Position numbers and translations under genes: made by a program. From the IMG/VR virus record IMGVR_UViG_3300033064_001806, positions 1 through 64,000 of that record: a DNA stretch of 64,000 nt. One strand, given 5' to 3'. Shown here piece after piece: positions 51,252 through 60,092 of this stretch; positions within the stretch are counted from its first letter, which is position 1, and the number at the start of each line of letters is the position of its first letter. The DNA is from a virus. Under the pieces are notes generated by a model that ran no database searches, was not told the DNA's origin, and saw only the letters and a program-made list of their open reading frames with translations.

Positions 51252-51887
51252 ATGTACGTGATAAAGTTAATAGATATATTAAAAGAAATGGGGATTGATA
51301 AAGGTGCGTTCCATGGATTTGGAATGAAACCACAAGATATGCGTGTTGATAGTTGCAATGTGGAATGGACAAGTCCAGACCAAGATACTGGTTGCCCTGC
51401 GTTTTCTGATTCAACTAAAATTACAGAAGAAGATATTACCAAGGCAATCGAATATCTAAATACGGAAAAACTAAAAACATTAATAGCATATTCAAGGGGT
51501 GGTGCAATATTATTACAAGCGTTATCTATGGGTGCTAAGAAACCATCAACAGTTTATTTAGTGGCTCCTGCTTGGAATAGACAATGGCCTACTGTGAGTT
51601 TAACTGGTTCTGAAGTAAACGGAAGTGGTGCAATAATTCATGGTGGTAGTGATAATGTAGTTCCATTAAAACATTCTGTAATATTAGCAAAGGCAAGTGG
51701 TATGCCATTATATGTGTTCCTTGGAATGAATCATGTTAGCATATTAAAAAACAAAGATAATCCAACTTCTGGAATACTATTGAAAAATTTAGAAAATGCT
51801 ATGGAGGTTTTGCCAGATTGGGGTGCAAGTGGAAAAGCAACGGAAGAAGAGTTAAAAATGCAAGAAGAGTTTATAAATAATATTTGA
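51252..51887 (+). CDS. Alpha/beta-hydrolase-fold protein
   Basis: A 211-residue protein. 'TLIAYSRGGAILLQAL' (about 77-92) contains the nucleophile elbow (Y-S-R-G-G, with Ser as nucleophile), 'AIIHGGSDNVVPLKHS' (about 127-142) offers the acid (Asp), and 'LGMNHVSIL' (about 157-165) the His. This order is that of alpha/beta serine hydrolases. The N-terminus 'YVIKLIDILKE/MG' again ends L-K-E at residue 12, like a capsid-targeting sequence. Substrate unknown; a hydrolase for host lipid, peptide or ester is possible. It overlaps the next gene by 4 bp (TTGA). Confidence 0.65.
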   Translation: MYVIKLIDILKEMGIDKGAFHGFGMKPQDMRVDSCNVEWTSPDQDTGCPAFSDSTKITEEDITKAIEYLNTEKLKTLIAYSRGGAILLQALSMGAKKPSTVYLVAPAWNRQWPTVSLTGSEVNGSGAIIHGGSDNVVPLKHSVILAKASGMPLYVFLGMNHVSILKNKDNPTSGILLKNLENAMEVLPDWGASGKATEEELKMQEEFINNI

Positions 51888-52795
51888 GAAAAATTATCAG
51901 TAAATTAAGTGTATTATTAAATGAAGTTAGAGACTTCAGAAAAAATGCAATAGATAATGCTAAATTTCGCCTTAGAGAAACATTCATTAATGAAGAAGGT
52001 GAAGACAAATCACAAGATGAAATAAAGGCAATTCTGAAAAAAGATTACTCTTCTTTTGTTAAAGAGTTGGGTGATAATATAAAAGATGAAAAATTTCTAA
52101 ACGCTATAAAATCACTTTCTAACACATCACCTCTTAAAGTATCAGGAATGTCTCCCGTAGTTACAGATTTACAACCAACACAGAATGAAGTTATAATGGA
52201 TAAATCTTTAAGTTATCCACTAACAGATGTACCAAGTGCCGAACAATACTTAAAAGGTGGAGTGGTTGCCGTTGCAGGTAAATCAATTATAACATCAGGT
52301 GGTGGTAAGTATGTAATAGATGGACATCACAGATGGTCGCAAGTGTTGTGTATCAATCCAGACGCTAAAATTAAAGCATTAGATTTAACAGACATTAAAA
52401 AACCGATTGAAGCATTAAAAGCAACACAGATTGGAATAGCTGCACAAACAGGTGCAGTTCCAACCGCAGCAGGTGGTGGAGTAAACCTTTTTACAGTTGG
52501 TGAGGGTGAGTTAAAAAAATATGTTATTGATAAAATAAAAGAACCAGTTGTTGCTGTATTTGAAAAATATGGTAAAGGTGATACACCAGAAACAATTGCA
52601 GATTATATTTGGGAAAATGTTCAAATACTTAAAAAACAATCTCCCCCAGTAGCAGGTGCACCTAAACGTGATGTGATGCCACAAACAGATGATGCACCAC
52701 AATGGGTTGACAATACTTTCAATGTAGAACAAATACCAGAAGAATTAACTAATCGATTCAAAGAACTATTACGGTATAACAACAGAAATAAATAA
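51884..52795 (+). CDS. ParB/sulfiredoxin-fold-like protein, copy 2
   Basis: A 303-residue protein starting with TTG inside the hydrolase stop (TTGA). 'KYVIDGHHRWSQV' at 142-154 is the same core as in the gene at 21016. The flanking 'AVAGKSIITSGG' and 'NPDAKIKALDL' also fit. The N-terminal 14 residues end in 'LLNE/V', a possible prohead-protease site. The C-terminus ends 'LTNRFKELLRYNNRNK'. Outside the ParB-like core the two copies differ, so they are old paralogues or separate acquisitions. A terminator follows. Confidence 0.65.
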   Translation: MRKIISKLSVLLNEVRDFRKNAIDNAKFRLRETFINEEGEDKSQDEIKAILKKDYSSFVKELGDNIKDEKFLNAIKSLSNTSPLKVSGMSPVVTDLQPTQNEVIMDKSLSYPLTDVPSAEQYLKGGVVAVAGKSIITSGGGKYVIDGHHRWSQVLCINPDAKIKALDLTDIKKPIEALKATQIGIAAQTGAVPTAAGGGVNLFTVGEGELKKYVIDKIKEPVVAVFEKYGKGDTPETIADYIWENVQILKKQSPPVAGAPKRDVMPQTDDAPQWVDNTFNVEQIPEELTNRFKELLRYNNRNK

Positions 52796-52801
52796 AATCA
52801 C

Positions 52802-52830
52802 TGGGGACAAAATGTCCCCATGTTTATTTT
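52802..52830 (+). terminator. Rho-independent terminator
   Basis: TGGGGACA (52802-52809), AAA loop, TGTCCCCA (52813-52820), then TGTTTATTTT. Confidence 0.8.
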
Positions 52831-52838
52831 ACATAAGA

Positions 52839-52870
52839 TTTGAATATTAAACATTAAAACATTATATTTG
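52839..52870 (+). promoter_or_regulatory. Bacteroidota-type promoter upstream of replication genes
   Basis: TTTG at 52839-52842 and TATATTTG at 52863-52870 with exactly 20 bp between, identical in architecture to the promoter at 891-922. It would drive the SSB-UvsX-nuclease-helicase operon with host polymerase early in infection. Confidence 0.7.
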
Positions 52871-52930
52871 TACTAACATATTGAACGATATGAGTTCAAC
52901 ATTATTTATTATTTATTAAGGAGTTACATC

Positions 52931-53701
52931 ATGGCTATCAATCTTGATGCAATTAAAAATCGTTTGTCTTCATTAAAAAACACAAACAATCGTGTTTCAA
53001 ACATTTGGAAACCAGAACCAGGTGAACATCAAATCCGAATTGTTCCTTATGTTCACAACTTAGAAAATCCATTCATTGACCTTTACTTTCATTACAACAT
53101 AGGAAAGCGGTCTATTCTTTCTCCTGTAACATATGGTCGCCCTGACCCTATTCTTGAGTTTGCTGAGAAGTTAAAACAAACAGGTGACAAAGAAGATTGG
53201 CTAATGGGAAGAAAGCTCGAACCAAAAATGAGAACATATTTACCAGTTATTATCCGTGGACAAGAATCTGAGGGTGTAAAGTTTTGGGGATTTGGTAAAA
53301 TGATTTATGAAGAACTTTTAACATTTTTTGCTGATGAAGATTACGGTGATTTATCCGATCCTAAAAATGGGCGTGATATTGTAGTTACTGTTAAGTCAGC
53401 AGAAGAAATCGGTAAGTCTTATGCAGAAACATCTATTCGTGTTAAACCAAAACAAACACCACTTACAGAAAATGCTGCGGTTCTTGAGAAAGTTAAACAG
53501 CAACCAAAAATCAATGAACTTTATCCAGAACCAACTTATGATGAATTAAAATCCCAATTACAAACTTGGATGGGAACTACACACGAAGATGTTGTAAAAA
53601 GTTCTACAAACAACACATATGGTAAAACCAGTAATTCAGAAGAACATACAAAAGCGGTAACTTCTTCAACAGTTGCTTCTTCTTTCGATGACTTATTTTA
53701 A
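52931..53701 (+). CDS. gp32: Single-stranded DNA-binding protein (T4 gp32-like)
   Basis: A 256-residue ssDNA-binding protein. 'IWKPEPGEHQIRIVPYVHN' followed by 'PFIDLYFHYNIG' is the entry to the gp32 OB-fold, 'VIIRGQESEGVKFWGFGKMI' and 'GRDIVVTV' continue it, and a Ser/Thr-rich linker leads to the acidic tip 'FDDLF'. It has a strong AAGGAG site. It heads the replication operon, as expected for a protein needed in quantity by UvsX and helicase. Confidence 0.92.
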   Translation: MAINLDAIKNRLSSLKNTNNRVSNIWKPEPGEHQIRIVPYVHNLENPFIDLYFHYNIGKRSILSPVTYGRPDPILEFAEKLKQTGDKEDWLMGRKLEPKMRTYLPVIIRGQESEGVKFWGFGKMIYEELLTFFADEDYGDLSDPKNGRDIVVTVKSAEEIGKSYAETSIRVKPKQTPLTENAAVLEKVKQQPKINELYPEPTYDELKSQLQTWMGTTHEDVVKSSTNNTYGKTSNSEEHTKAVTSSTVASSFDDLF

Positions 53702-53715
53702 TAGGGATATACGTT

Positions 53716-54861
53716 ATGGCAAAATCAAAGAGTGACTTATCCGATGAACTCGGTGGAGTTATTGCAGAAACAATAAATAAAAAGTTCAAAGAACAGCATT
53801 TTAAAACCGCTTATTTTCTTGAGGGTGATAGTGATGCACCCACGATTGTAAAAGAATGGGTTGGTACTGGCTCAACAATTCTTGATTTGGCAATTTCAAA
53901 TCGTAAGAATGGTGGATTTCCAGTAGGTAGAGTGTGTGAAATAACAGGATTAGAACAATCAGGTAAATCTCTATTAGCAGCACACGCTCTACTAAACACT
54001 CAAAGAAAAGGCGGACTTGCAGTTTACATAGACACAGAAAATGCTATCTCTACTGAATATCTAACCGCAATTGGTTTGAACCTTAAAGACATGCTCTACA
54101 TTCCATTGGATACAATGGAAGATGTGTTTGAAGCGGTTGAGGTTATTATTGAGAAGGTTCGTTCTTCCGATAAAAATAAATTGGTTACAATAGTTATTGA
54201 TTCTATTGCCGGTGCATCTACTAAAACAGAGATGGCTGCAGATTTTGATAAAGATGGTTATGCTACTGCAAAGGCACTTATCATTTCAAAGGCAATGAGA
54301 AAAATAACAAATTTAATCGGTAGAGAACGCATTTGTCTTATTATCACAAATCAACTTCGTCAAAAACTAAATGCACCTGCATTTTCAGACCAATGGACTG
54401 CACCCGGTGGTAAAGCACTTCCGTTTCATGCTTCCGTTCGTATTCGTCTCTCTTCAATCGGTTCAATTAAAGTAAAGGTTGAAGGACATGATGAAATCGT
54501 TGGTTCAAGAGTAAAGGCTAAATTAGTAAAGAACAGAGTTGGTCCACCACTACGAGAATGTGAATACGAGATTTATTTTGATTCTGGCATAGATGACTAC
54601 AGTAGTTGGCTTACCACGATGAAAGATTATAACCTTGTTGCACAAGCAGGTGCTTGGTATTCATGGACAAACAAAGAAACGGGCGAAGTTATTAAATTTC
54701 AATCGAAAGATTTTGTTGAAAAAATTATGAATCATCCAAAATTAAAAGAAATGGTTTATGATGAAATTGCTGATAAAGTAATTATGAAATACCAACAACT
54801 TGACTCTGCTCGTATTGATGAAGTAATTATTTCAAATCAGTCAATTGATACAGACGCATAA
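53716..54861 (+). CDS. uvsX: UvsX/RecA-like recombinase
   Basis: A 381-residue strand-exchange ATPase. Walker A 'GLEQSGKS' at about 77-84, 'VYIDTENAISTEYL' near 102-115, Walker B 'LVTIVIDSIAG' near 155, and the L1/L2 region with 'ICLIITNQLRQKL' and 'TAPGGKALPFHASVRIRLS' are all in RecA order. It overlaps the next gene by 1 bp. It acts in recombination-dependent replication with the SSB upstream. Confidence 0.95.
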   Translation: MAKSKSDLSDELGGVIAETINKKFKEQHFKTAYFLEGDSDAPTIVKEWVGTGSTILDLAISNRKNGGFPVGRVCEITGLEQSGKSLLAAHALLNTQRKGGLAVYIDTENAISTEYLTAIGLNLKDMLYIPLDTMEDVFEAVEVIIEKVRSSDKNKLVTIVIDSIAGASTKTEMAADFDKDGYATAKALIISKAMRKITNLIGRERICLIITNQLRQKLNAPAFSDQWTAPGGKALPFHASVRIRLSSIGSIKVKVEGHDEIVGSRVKAKLVKNRVGPPLRECEYEIYFDSGIDDYSSWLTTMKDYNLVAQAGAWYSWTNKETGEVIKFQSKDFVEKIMNHPKLKEMVYDEIADKVIMKYQQLDSARIDEVIISNQSIDTDA

Positions 54862-55904
54862 TGAACAAGTATCAGAAACTACTTCAAGAAATAGAAACTG
54901 AGAAAGAACTACAAGGTAATTTACACCGCGATAGTAAGGTTTTGATTGTAGATGGGATGAACTTATTTATAAGAACATTCTCGGCTATTCCTTCATTAAA
55001 TGAAGATGGTCAACATATTGGTGGTCTATCTGGCTTTCTCAAATCACTTGCTGCAACAATTCGTATGACGAATCCAACACGAGTCGTGATTGTCTTTGAT
55101 GGGAAGGGTGGTTCACTAAGAAGAAAGAAAATATATTCAAATTACAAGGAAGGTAGAGCAAATAAATCTAAATTAAATAGGGTTGCGGGTTTTGAGAATC
55201 TTGAGGATGAACAAAAGTCTATGAGGTTTCAACTGTTTCGTCTGTTTACTTATTTACAGAATTTGCCATTAACCATTATATCGATGGATAATATTGAGGC
55301 TGATGATGTTATTGCCTACCTTTCTTTTTATTTGAAAGAAAAATCTGTTATATTATCGAATGATAGAGATTTTTTACAGTTGGTATCAGAACAAGTTTCT
55401 GTGTATTTACCAACGAAAAAAAAGTTATATACACCAGAAAATCTATTAGAAGAAACTGGAGTATGGTGTGAGAATTTTATTTTATTCAAAGCATTATTAG
55501 GCGATAAGAGTGATAACATTAAAGGTATTAGTGGGTTTGGTGAAAAAACAATATTGAAACACTTCCCAATACTTTCAGAAAAAAGAAAAATTGATTTAGA
55601 TATGTTCGTAGAATTTTGTAAATTGTATGATAATAAATCTAAAGCAATCAATGAACTCAAAAATAACATTAGTGTATTAGAAACTAACTATAAGCTTATG
55701 CAATTACACGATGTTGATATTTCACAAAGTTTTAAATCATCTATACGTGGCATGGTCGATGGTGAAATCCAAAAACTAAATAAAATTGAATTGGACAAAT
55801 TATTTATAGTAGATAAATTATACTCTGCTATACCTAATTTTGAACACTGGTTACAAAGAAATTTTGGAAATCTAAATACGATTCGGAATATATATGCAGG
55901 ATAA
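54861..55904 (+). CDS. rnh: 5'-3' exonuclease / flap nuclease (T4 RNase H-like)
   Basis: A 347-residue PIN/FEN-type nuclease. Acidic clusters are 'LIVDGMNLFIRTF' (about 29-41), 'VVIVFDGKGGSLRRK', 'NIEADDVIAYL' and 'ILSNDRDFLQL', and the helix-hairpin-helix is 'LLGDKSDNIKGISGFGEK'. It removes RNA primers and flaps and supplies the nuclease the small polymerase at 48258 lacks. It overlaps the helicase gene by 11 bp. Confidence 0.93.
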   Translation: MNKYQKLLQEIETEKELQGNLHRDSKVLIVDGMNLFIRTFSAIPSLNEDGQHIGGLSGFLKSLAATIRMTNPTRVVIVFDGKGGSLRRKKIYSNYKEGRANKSKLNRVAGFENLEDEQKSMRFQLFRLFTYLQNLPLTIISMDNIEADDVIAYLSFYLKEKSVILSNDRDFLQLVSEQVSVYLPTKKKLYTPENLLEETGVWCENFILFKALLGDKSDNIKGISGFGEKTILKHFPILSEKRKIDLDMFVEFCKLYDNKSKAINELKNNISVLETNYKLMQLHDVDISQSFKSSIRGMVDGEIQKLNKIELDKLFIVDKLYSAIPNFEHWLQRNFGNLNTIRNIYAG

Positions 55905-57246
55905 TTTATCCCAATACGGTCAAACGTTTCAAACAAAAGTAATTATTTCACTATTGAAAGATAGAGAATTCTTACAACAAGTGTCAGACCTTATAGATCC
56001 AACTTATTTTGAATCACAGGCAAACTCTTGGTTAGTTGAGAAGATTATTTCTTATTATGAGAAATATAAAAGCCCACCAACATCAGATGTATTCAAATCT
56101 GAATTACTAGTGGTAGAAGATAAAATATTGAAAACAACGGTAGTTGATGCACTTAAACAAGTAAAAAAGTACACAGACAATTCAGATGATGAGTATGTTA
56201 AAAATACTGTACTTGAATTTTGTAAAAATCAAAAGATGAAAATAGCGATATTAGAATCAGTTGATTTGTTAAGAAGTGGTAAGTATGATTTGATTAAAAA
56301 GAAAATTGATAATGCACTTAAAGCAGGAGCGGATAAAGATATTGGACATGAATATAAAATTGATGTAATATCTCGCTATGCAGAAGGTGCGAGAGTGTGT
56401 GTTCCAACTGGTTGGAATATTATAAATGACATTATGTCAGGTGGGTTAGCAGAAGGAGAACTTGGTGTACTAGTTGCACCAGCAGGTGGTGGTAAGTCAT
56501 GGGGCTTAGTGAGTGTTGCTGCAAATGCAGTTAAAGCAGGTAAACGTGTTATTTATTATACACTTGAATTGAATCAACATTATGTTGCAAGAAGATTCGA
56601 TGCTTACTTCACAAAGATTGCTTTTCAAAACTTAGGCGAAGAACACGCACAAGAAAAAATTAAATCGGCAATGGAGAACTTAAAAGGTGAATTGATTGTT
56701 AAATATTATCCAACAAAAACTCCATCGATTAACACACTCACTTCACATATCGAGAAATGTATTAGTCAAGGCAAACCACCCGATTTGATTATTGTTGATT
56801 ACGCAGACTTGATTAAACCCGCAAAAGCAGGTGATAAGAGATTAGAGTTAAACGATATTTACGAAGACCTTAGAGGAATTGCAGGTTTATATCAACTTCC
56901 AATTTGGACTGCTTCACAAGCAAATCGTTCTTCATTGGAAGACGATGTTATCGAAGGTGGTAAGGTTTCAGAATCATATAATAAAATGATGATTGCTGAC
57001 TTTGTAATGTCACTATCAAGGAAGTTAGATGACAAAGTTGGTGGCACAGGTAGATGGCATATTATTAAAAATAGGTTTGGTCCAGATGGCATGACGTTTC
57101 CAAGTAAGGTAAACACAATGACTGGCCATATAGAAATATACGAACCTAACTCCGATATGGGTAAAACTGTAACGGTTACTATGAAAGGTGAAAAGAATGT
57201 AAAGAAAGCACTTTCACAGAAATTCAAAGAATTAGAAGGATTCTAA
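55894..57246 (+). CDS. gp41: DnaB-like replicative helicase (T4 gp41-like)
   Basis: A 450-residue hexameric helicase. The N-terminal domain starts 'QTFQTKVIISLLKDREFLQQ'. The RecA-like core has Walker A 'VAPAGGGKSWGL' near 192, 'VIYYTLELNQHYVARRFD' near 218, Walker B 'LIIVDYADLIKP' near 298, and 'LPIWTASQANRS' near 333. The arginine-finger region 'IIKNRFGPDGMTFP' follows. No primase is seen in the window. It unwinds DNA ahead of the replisome. Confidence 0.94.
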   Translation: MQDNLSQYGQTFQTKVIISLLKDREFLQQVSDLIDPTYFESQANSWLVEKIISYYEKYKSPPTSDVFKSELLVVEDKILKTTVVDALKQVKKYTDNSDDEYVKNTVLEFCKNQKMKIAILESVDLLRSGKYDLIKKKIDNALKAGADKDIGHEYKIDVISRYAEGARVCVPTGWNIINDIMSGGLAEGELGVLVAPAGGGKSWGLVSVAANAVKAGKRVIYYTLELNQHYVARRFDAYFTKIAFQNLGEEHAQEKIKSAMENLKGELIVKYYPTKTPSINTLTSHIEKCISQGKPPDLIIVDYADLIKPAKAGDKRLELNDIYEDLRGIAGLYQLPIWTASQANRSSLEDDVIEGGKVSESYNKMMIADFVMSLSRKLDDKVGGTGRWHIIKNRFGPDGMTFPSKVNTMTGHIEIYEPNSDMGKTVTVTMKGEKNVKKALSQKFKELEGF

Positions 57247-57256
57247 TACTTATACA

Positions 57257-57325
57257 ATGCTATGTTATAAAGCAGAATTACCTAATTTTGAGTGGTGGGA
57301 CGGTGAAAAATGGGTTATGAAATAA
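57257..57325 (+). CDS. Possible 22-aa peptide (MLCYKAELPNFEWWDGEKWV...)
   Basis: A 23-codon frame 10 bp after the helicase stop, Trp-rich ('FEWWDGEKW'). There is no clear ribosome-binding site; coupling to the helicase stop would be required. Kept only because the following terminator leaves it inside the transcript. Confidence 0.25.
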   Translation: MLCYKAELPNFEWWDGEKWVMK

Positions 57326-57348
57326 TTTTATTAAAACCCAATTTTTTT

Positions 57349-57391
57349 AATCAAAACCATATACTTATTCGTATATGGTTTTGATTTTTAT
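57349..57391 (+). terminator. Strong Rho-independent terminator after helicase
   Basis: A perfect 16-bp stem (57349-57364 / 57371-57386) with a 6-nt loop and TTTTAT tail. It closes the replication operon. Confidence 0.93.
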
Positions 57392-57433
57392 AATAAAAAT
57401 GACGTTTTCAATAAAAAAATGATGGAGAAATAA

Positions 57434-59287
57434 ATGAATATTAGCAATAGAATTCTTTCTGAGATAACAGTATATATGAAATATGCTCGTTACTTACCAG
57501 AAGTAAATAGAAGAGAAACTTGGACGGAGTTAGTAACAAGAAACAAAGAAATGCACCAACGTAAATACCCTAAACTAGTAGATGAAATTGAAAATGTCTA
57601 TAAGTTTGTTTATGATAAAAAAGTACTTCCATCTATGCGTTCTTTACAATTTGGTGGTAAGCCCATTGAAATTTCACCAAATAGAATTTACAACTGTGCG
57701 TATTTACCAATTGATGATTGGCGCGCATTTGCTGAAGTAATGTTTCTTTTACTTGGCGGTACAGGTGTAGGTTATTCAGTTCAAAAGCACCATGTAGAAC
57801 AACTTCCTCCTATTCATAAACCAAAATCTAAAGAACGTCGTTATCTTATTGGTGATTCAATTGAAGGTTGGGCTGATGCGATAAAGGCACTTCTAAAGTC
57901 TTATTTCACAGGCGGTTCATCTATTCGCTTTGATTATTCAGATATTCGTCAGAAAGGTGCTCGTTTAATTACAAGTGGTGGTAAAGCACCTGGTCCTGAA
58001 CCACTTAAAATTTGTATTGAAAAAATTCGTGCTATTCTTGATTTGAAAGGCGATGGTGAACAACTCTCACCAATTGAAGTACATGATATAGTTTGCCATA
58101 TTGCAGACGCAGTTCTTGCAGGTGGTATTCGTCGTGCTGCTCTCATTTCTCTTTTCTCCGCAGATGATGACGATATGATTTCGTGTAAGTTTGGAAACTG
58201 GTGGGAATTAGATCCACAACGTGGTAGAGCAAATAATTCTGCCGTTCTTCTTCGTAGTAAAGTATCTGAAGAATTCTTCAAATCACTTTGGAAGAAAATA
58301 GAATTATCTAATGCAGGTGAACCTGGTATTTATCTTTCAAACGATAAAGATTGGGGCACGAACCCCTGTTGTGAAATTGCACTTCGTCCTTTCCAATTTT
58401 GTAACCTTTGTGAAGTAAATGTATCAGATGTTGTTGACCAAGAAGATTTAGAAGCAAGAGTACGTGCTGCTACATTCATTGGTACACTTCAAGCGGGTTA
58501 TACAGACTTCCATTATCTTCGCCCTATTTGGCAAAGAACTACCGAGAAAGACGCATTACTTGGAATTGGTATGACAGGTATTGGTTCTGGTAAAGTAACG
58601 AAACTGGATTTGAAAGCAGCCGCTAAAGTATCAAGAGAGGAAAATGAAAGAGTTGCTTCCATACTTGATATTAATAAATCTGCTCGTACAACAACAATTA
58701 AACCAGCAGGTACATCATCTTTAACTCTTGGGTGTTCATCTGGTATTCATGCATGGCACAATGATTTTTATTTACGTAGAGTGCGTGTTGGAAAGAATGA
58801 AGCAATTTATTCTTATCTTGCAATCAATCATCCAGAGTTGGTTGAGGATGAATACTTCAGACCACATGATACTGCTGTGATTGGTGTTCCACAAAAGGCA
58901 CCAGAGGGGTCGATTCTTCGTAGTGAATCACCATTGCAATTATTAGAAAGAGTAAAATTGTTTAATCAACAATGGATAAAACCAGGACATAGAACTGGTA
59001 TGAACACTCATAATATTTCCGCAACAGTTAGTATCAGAGAAAATGAATGGCCTGCGGTAGGTCAATGGCTTTGGGATAATCGGGAACATTACAATGGACT
59101 TTCTGTATTGCCACATGACGGAGGATCTTATATCCAGAGCCCATTTCAGGATATTACAAAAGAAGAATACGAACGATTGATGGAAACACTACACGATGTT
59201 GATTTATCAAAGATTGTAGAAATGGATGATAATACTGATTTGTCTAATGAATTAGCTTGTGCAGGTGGTGCATGTGAGATAAAATAA
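57434..59287 (+). CDS. nrdJ: Class II (adenosylcobalamin-dependent) ribonucleotide reductase
   Basis: A 617-residue enzyme that makes deoxyribonucleotides. 'NRIYNCAYLP' near 84-93, 'GGTGVGYSVQKHH' near 112, the active-site 'NPCCEIAL' near 310-317 (Cys and Glu with Asn), 'ARTTTIKPAGTSS' near 417 and the C-terminal 'ACAGGACEIK' redox cysteines are in place. The monomeric, single-gene layout resembles the L. leichmannii RTPR type. No R2 subunit or NrdD/G partner and no cobalamin riboswitch are seen in the 40-bp leader. GGAG precedes the ATG. Confidence 0.9.
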   Translation: MNISNRILSEITVYMKYARYLPEVNRRETWTELVTRNKEMHQRKYPKLVDEIENVYKFVYDKKVLPSMRSLQFGGKPIEISPNRIYNCAYLPIDDWRAFAEVMFLLLGGTGVGYSVQKHHVEQLPPIHKPKSKERRYLIGDSIEGWADAIKALLKSYFTGGSSIRFDYSDIRQKGARLITSGGKAPGPEPLKICIEKIRAILDLKGDGEQLSPIEVHDIVCHIADAVLAGGIRRAALISLFSADDDDMISCKFGNWWELDPQRGRANNSAVLLRSKVSEEFFKSLWKKIELSNAGEPGIYLSNDKDWGTNPCCEIALRPFQFCNLCEVNVSDVVDQEDLEARVRAATFIGTLQAGYTDFHYLRPIWQRTTEKDALLGIGMTGIGSGKVTKLDLKAAAKVSREENERVASILDINKSARTTTIKPAGTSSLTLGCSSGIHAWHNDFYLRRVRVGKNEAIYSYLAINHPELVEDEYFRPHDTAVIGVPQKAPEGSILRSESPLQLLERVKLFNQQWIKPGHRTGMNTHNISATVSIRENEWPAVGQWLWDNREHYNGLSVLPHDGGSYIQSPFQDITKEEYERLMETLHDVDLSKIVEMDDNTDLSNELACAGGACEIK

Positions 59288-59329
59288 TTTTATATAGTTA
59301 TTGTATATGTAAACATCACAGTAATTAAT

Positions 59330-59701
59330 ATGGAGAATATAGTGAGAGATTTAGTTAATGAAGGCAGAGAACTGCAAAATAGAGTAACAAGTAAATTTTC
59401 AAAGATGGTAAAAGAAGCCGCTCAAGAAGAAGTTTCTTCACCAATAAGAAATCTTGTGAATAAAATGGAAAAATTTACAGATAATAATCAACATACCGAT
59501 ACATTGAGTGAATTGGCAAAACATTTAAAATCAAAAAAACATCAACTTTTGTTGCAAGCAATTGATGATATTCATGAAGTAGAAGGTTCTCTACCAAGTG
59601 AAATTAGTAAATATAGAGATCGTATATACAATGAATTGACAGCACTCGCTAAAAAAAGTATGAATGCTAAAGAGTATTCTGCTATTATGGGTTCGATGTA
59701 A
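59330..59701 (+). CDS. Small helical protein, paralogue of 60579, CTS-like start
   Basis: A 123-residue protein. Residues 55-123 align with the gene at 60579: 'LSELAKHLKSKKHQLLLQAI' against 'LLELAKLVGDKKYQKVLEAV', both ending in a 'KEYSAIMGSM' / 'QEFGVIYSAIG' tail. The N-terminus 'ENIVRDLVNE/GREL' ends in V-N-E/G at residue 11, like a capsid-targeting sequence. GTG 59342, with GGAG 6 nt upstream, is an alternative start. Probably a small internal head protein. Family unknown. Confidence 0.55.
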   Translation: MENIVRDLVNEGRELQNRVTSKFSKMVKEAAQEEVSSPIRNLVNKMEKFTDNNQHTDTLSELAKHLKSKKHQLLLQAIDDIHEVEGSLPSEISKYRDRIYNELTALAKKSMNAKEYSAIMGSM

Positions 59702-59753
59702 ATTAAATAGTTAAAGGTGTTATAGTTCTTTGGAATAATGAAGGAGTATAGTT

Positions 59754-60026
59754 ATGGATATTACATCATTTTTTATGGGTATATGTGCAGTTACAGTTTT
59801 AACGGCAGTTGCAGTTGTAGTTGTGGGTATGTTCAGAATTAGTAAATTAAACAAAGAACTAAATAATTTAGTTAGAAACCAAGATACGATGGATAGAATT
59901 ATTGTTGATAATGAAAGAGAAATCAGAAGAACAATAGATTCCAGAATTGACAGTTTCGGTTCAAAGATTGAAAAAGAAATAAAATTCATACATGAAAGAA
60001 TTGATGGATTGAATAAAGTAAAATAA
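59754..60026 (+). CDS. Small membrane protein with coiled coil
   Basis: A 90-residue protein. Transmembrane helix at residues 5-27 ('FFMGICAVTVLTAVAVVVVG'), then a helical, charged region ('RISKLNKELNNLVRNQDTMD', 'IDSRIDSFGSKIEKEIKFIH'). AAGGAG precedes the ATG at 8-nt spacing. The function is unknown; it could act at the inner membrane. Confidence 0.55.
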   Translation: MDITSFFMGICAVTVLTAVAVVVVGMFRISKLNKELNNLVRNQDTMDRIIVDNEREIRRTIDSRIDSFGSKIEKEIKFIHERIDGLNKVK

Positions 60027-60092
60027 ATAATAATTTTTAAAATGAATTCATAGAACTATAACACACATTTTTTATAAGTTAGGAGACTTGTT

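Noticed and set aside
51213-51257. 14-codon frame MKKQKDLVKKNN... before the hydrolase
   Set aside because: Too short and Lys-rich without support; overlaps the hydrolase start. It could be a leader peptide but nothing shows this.
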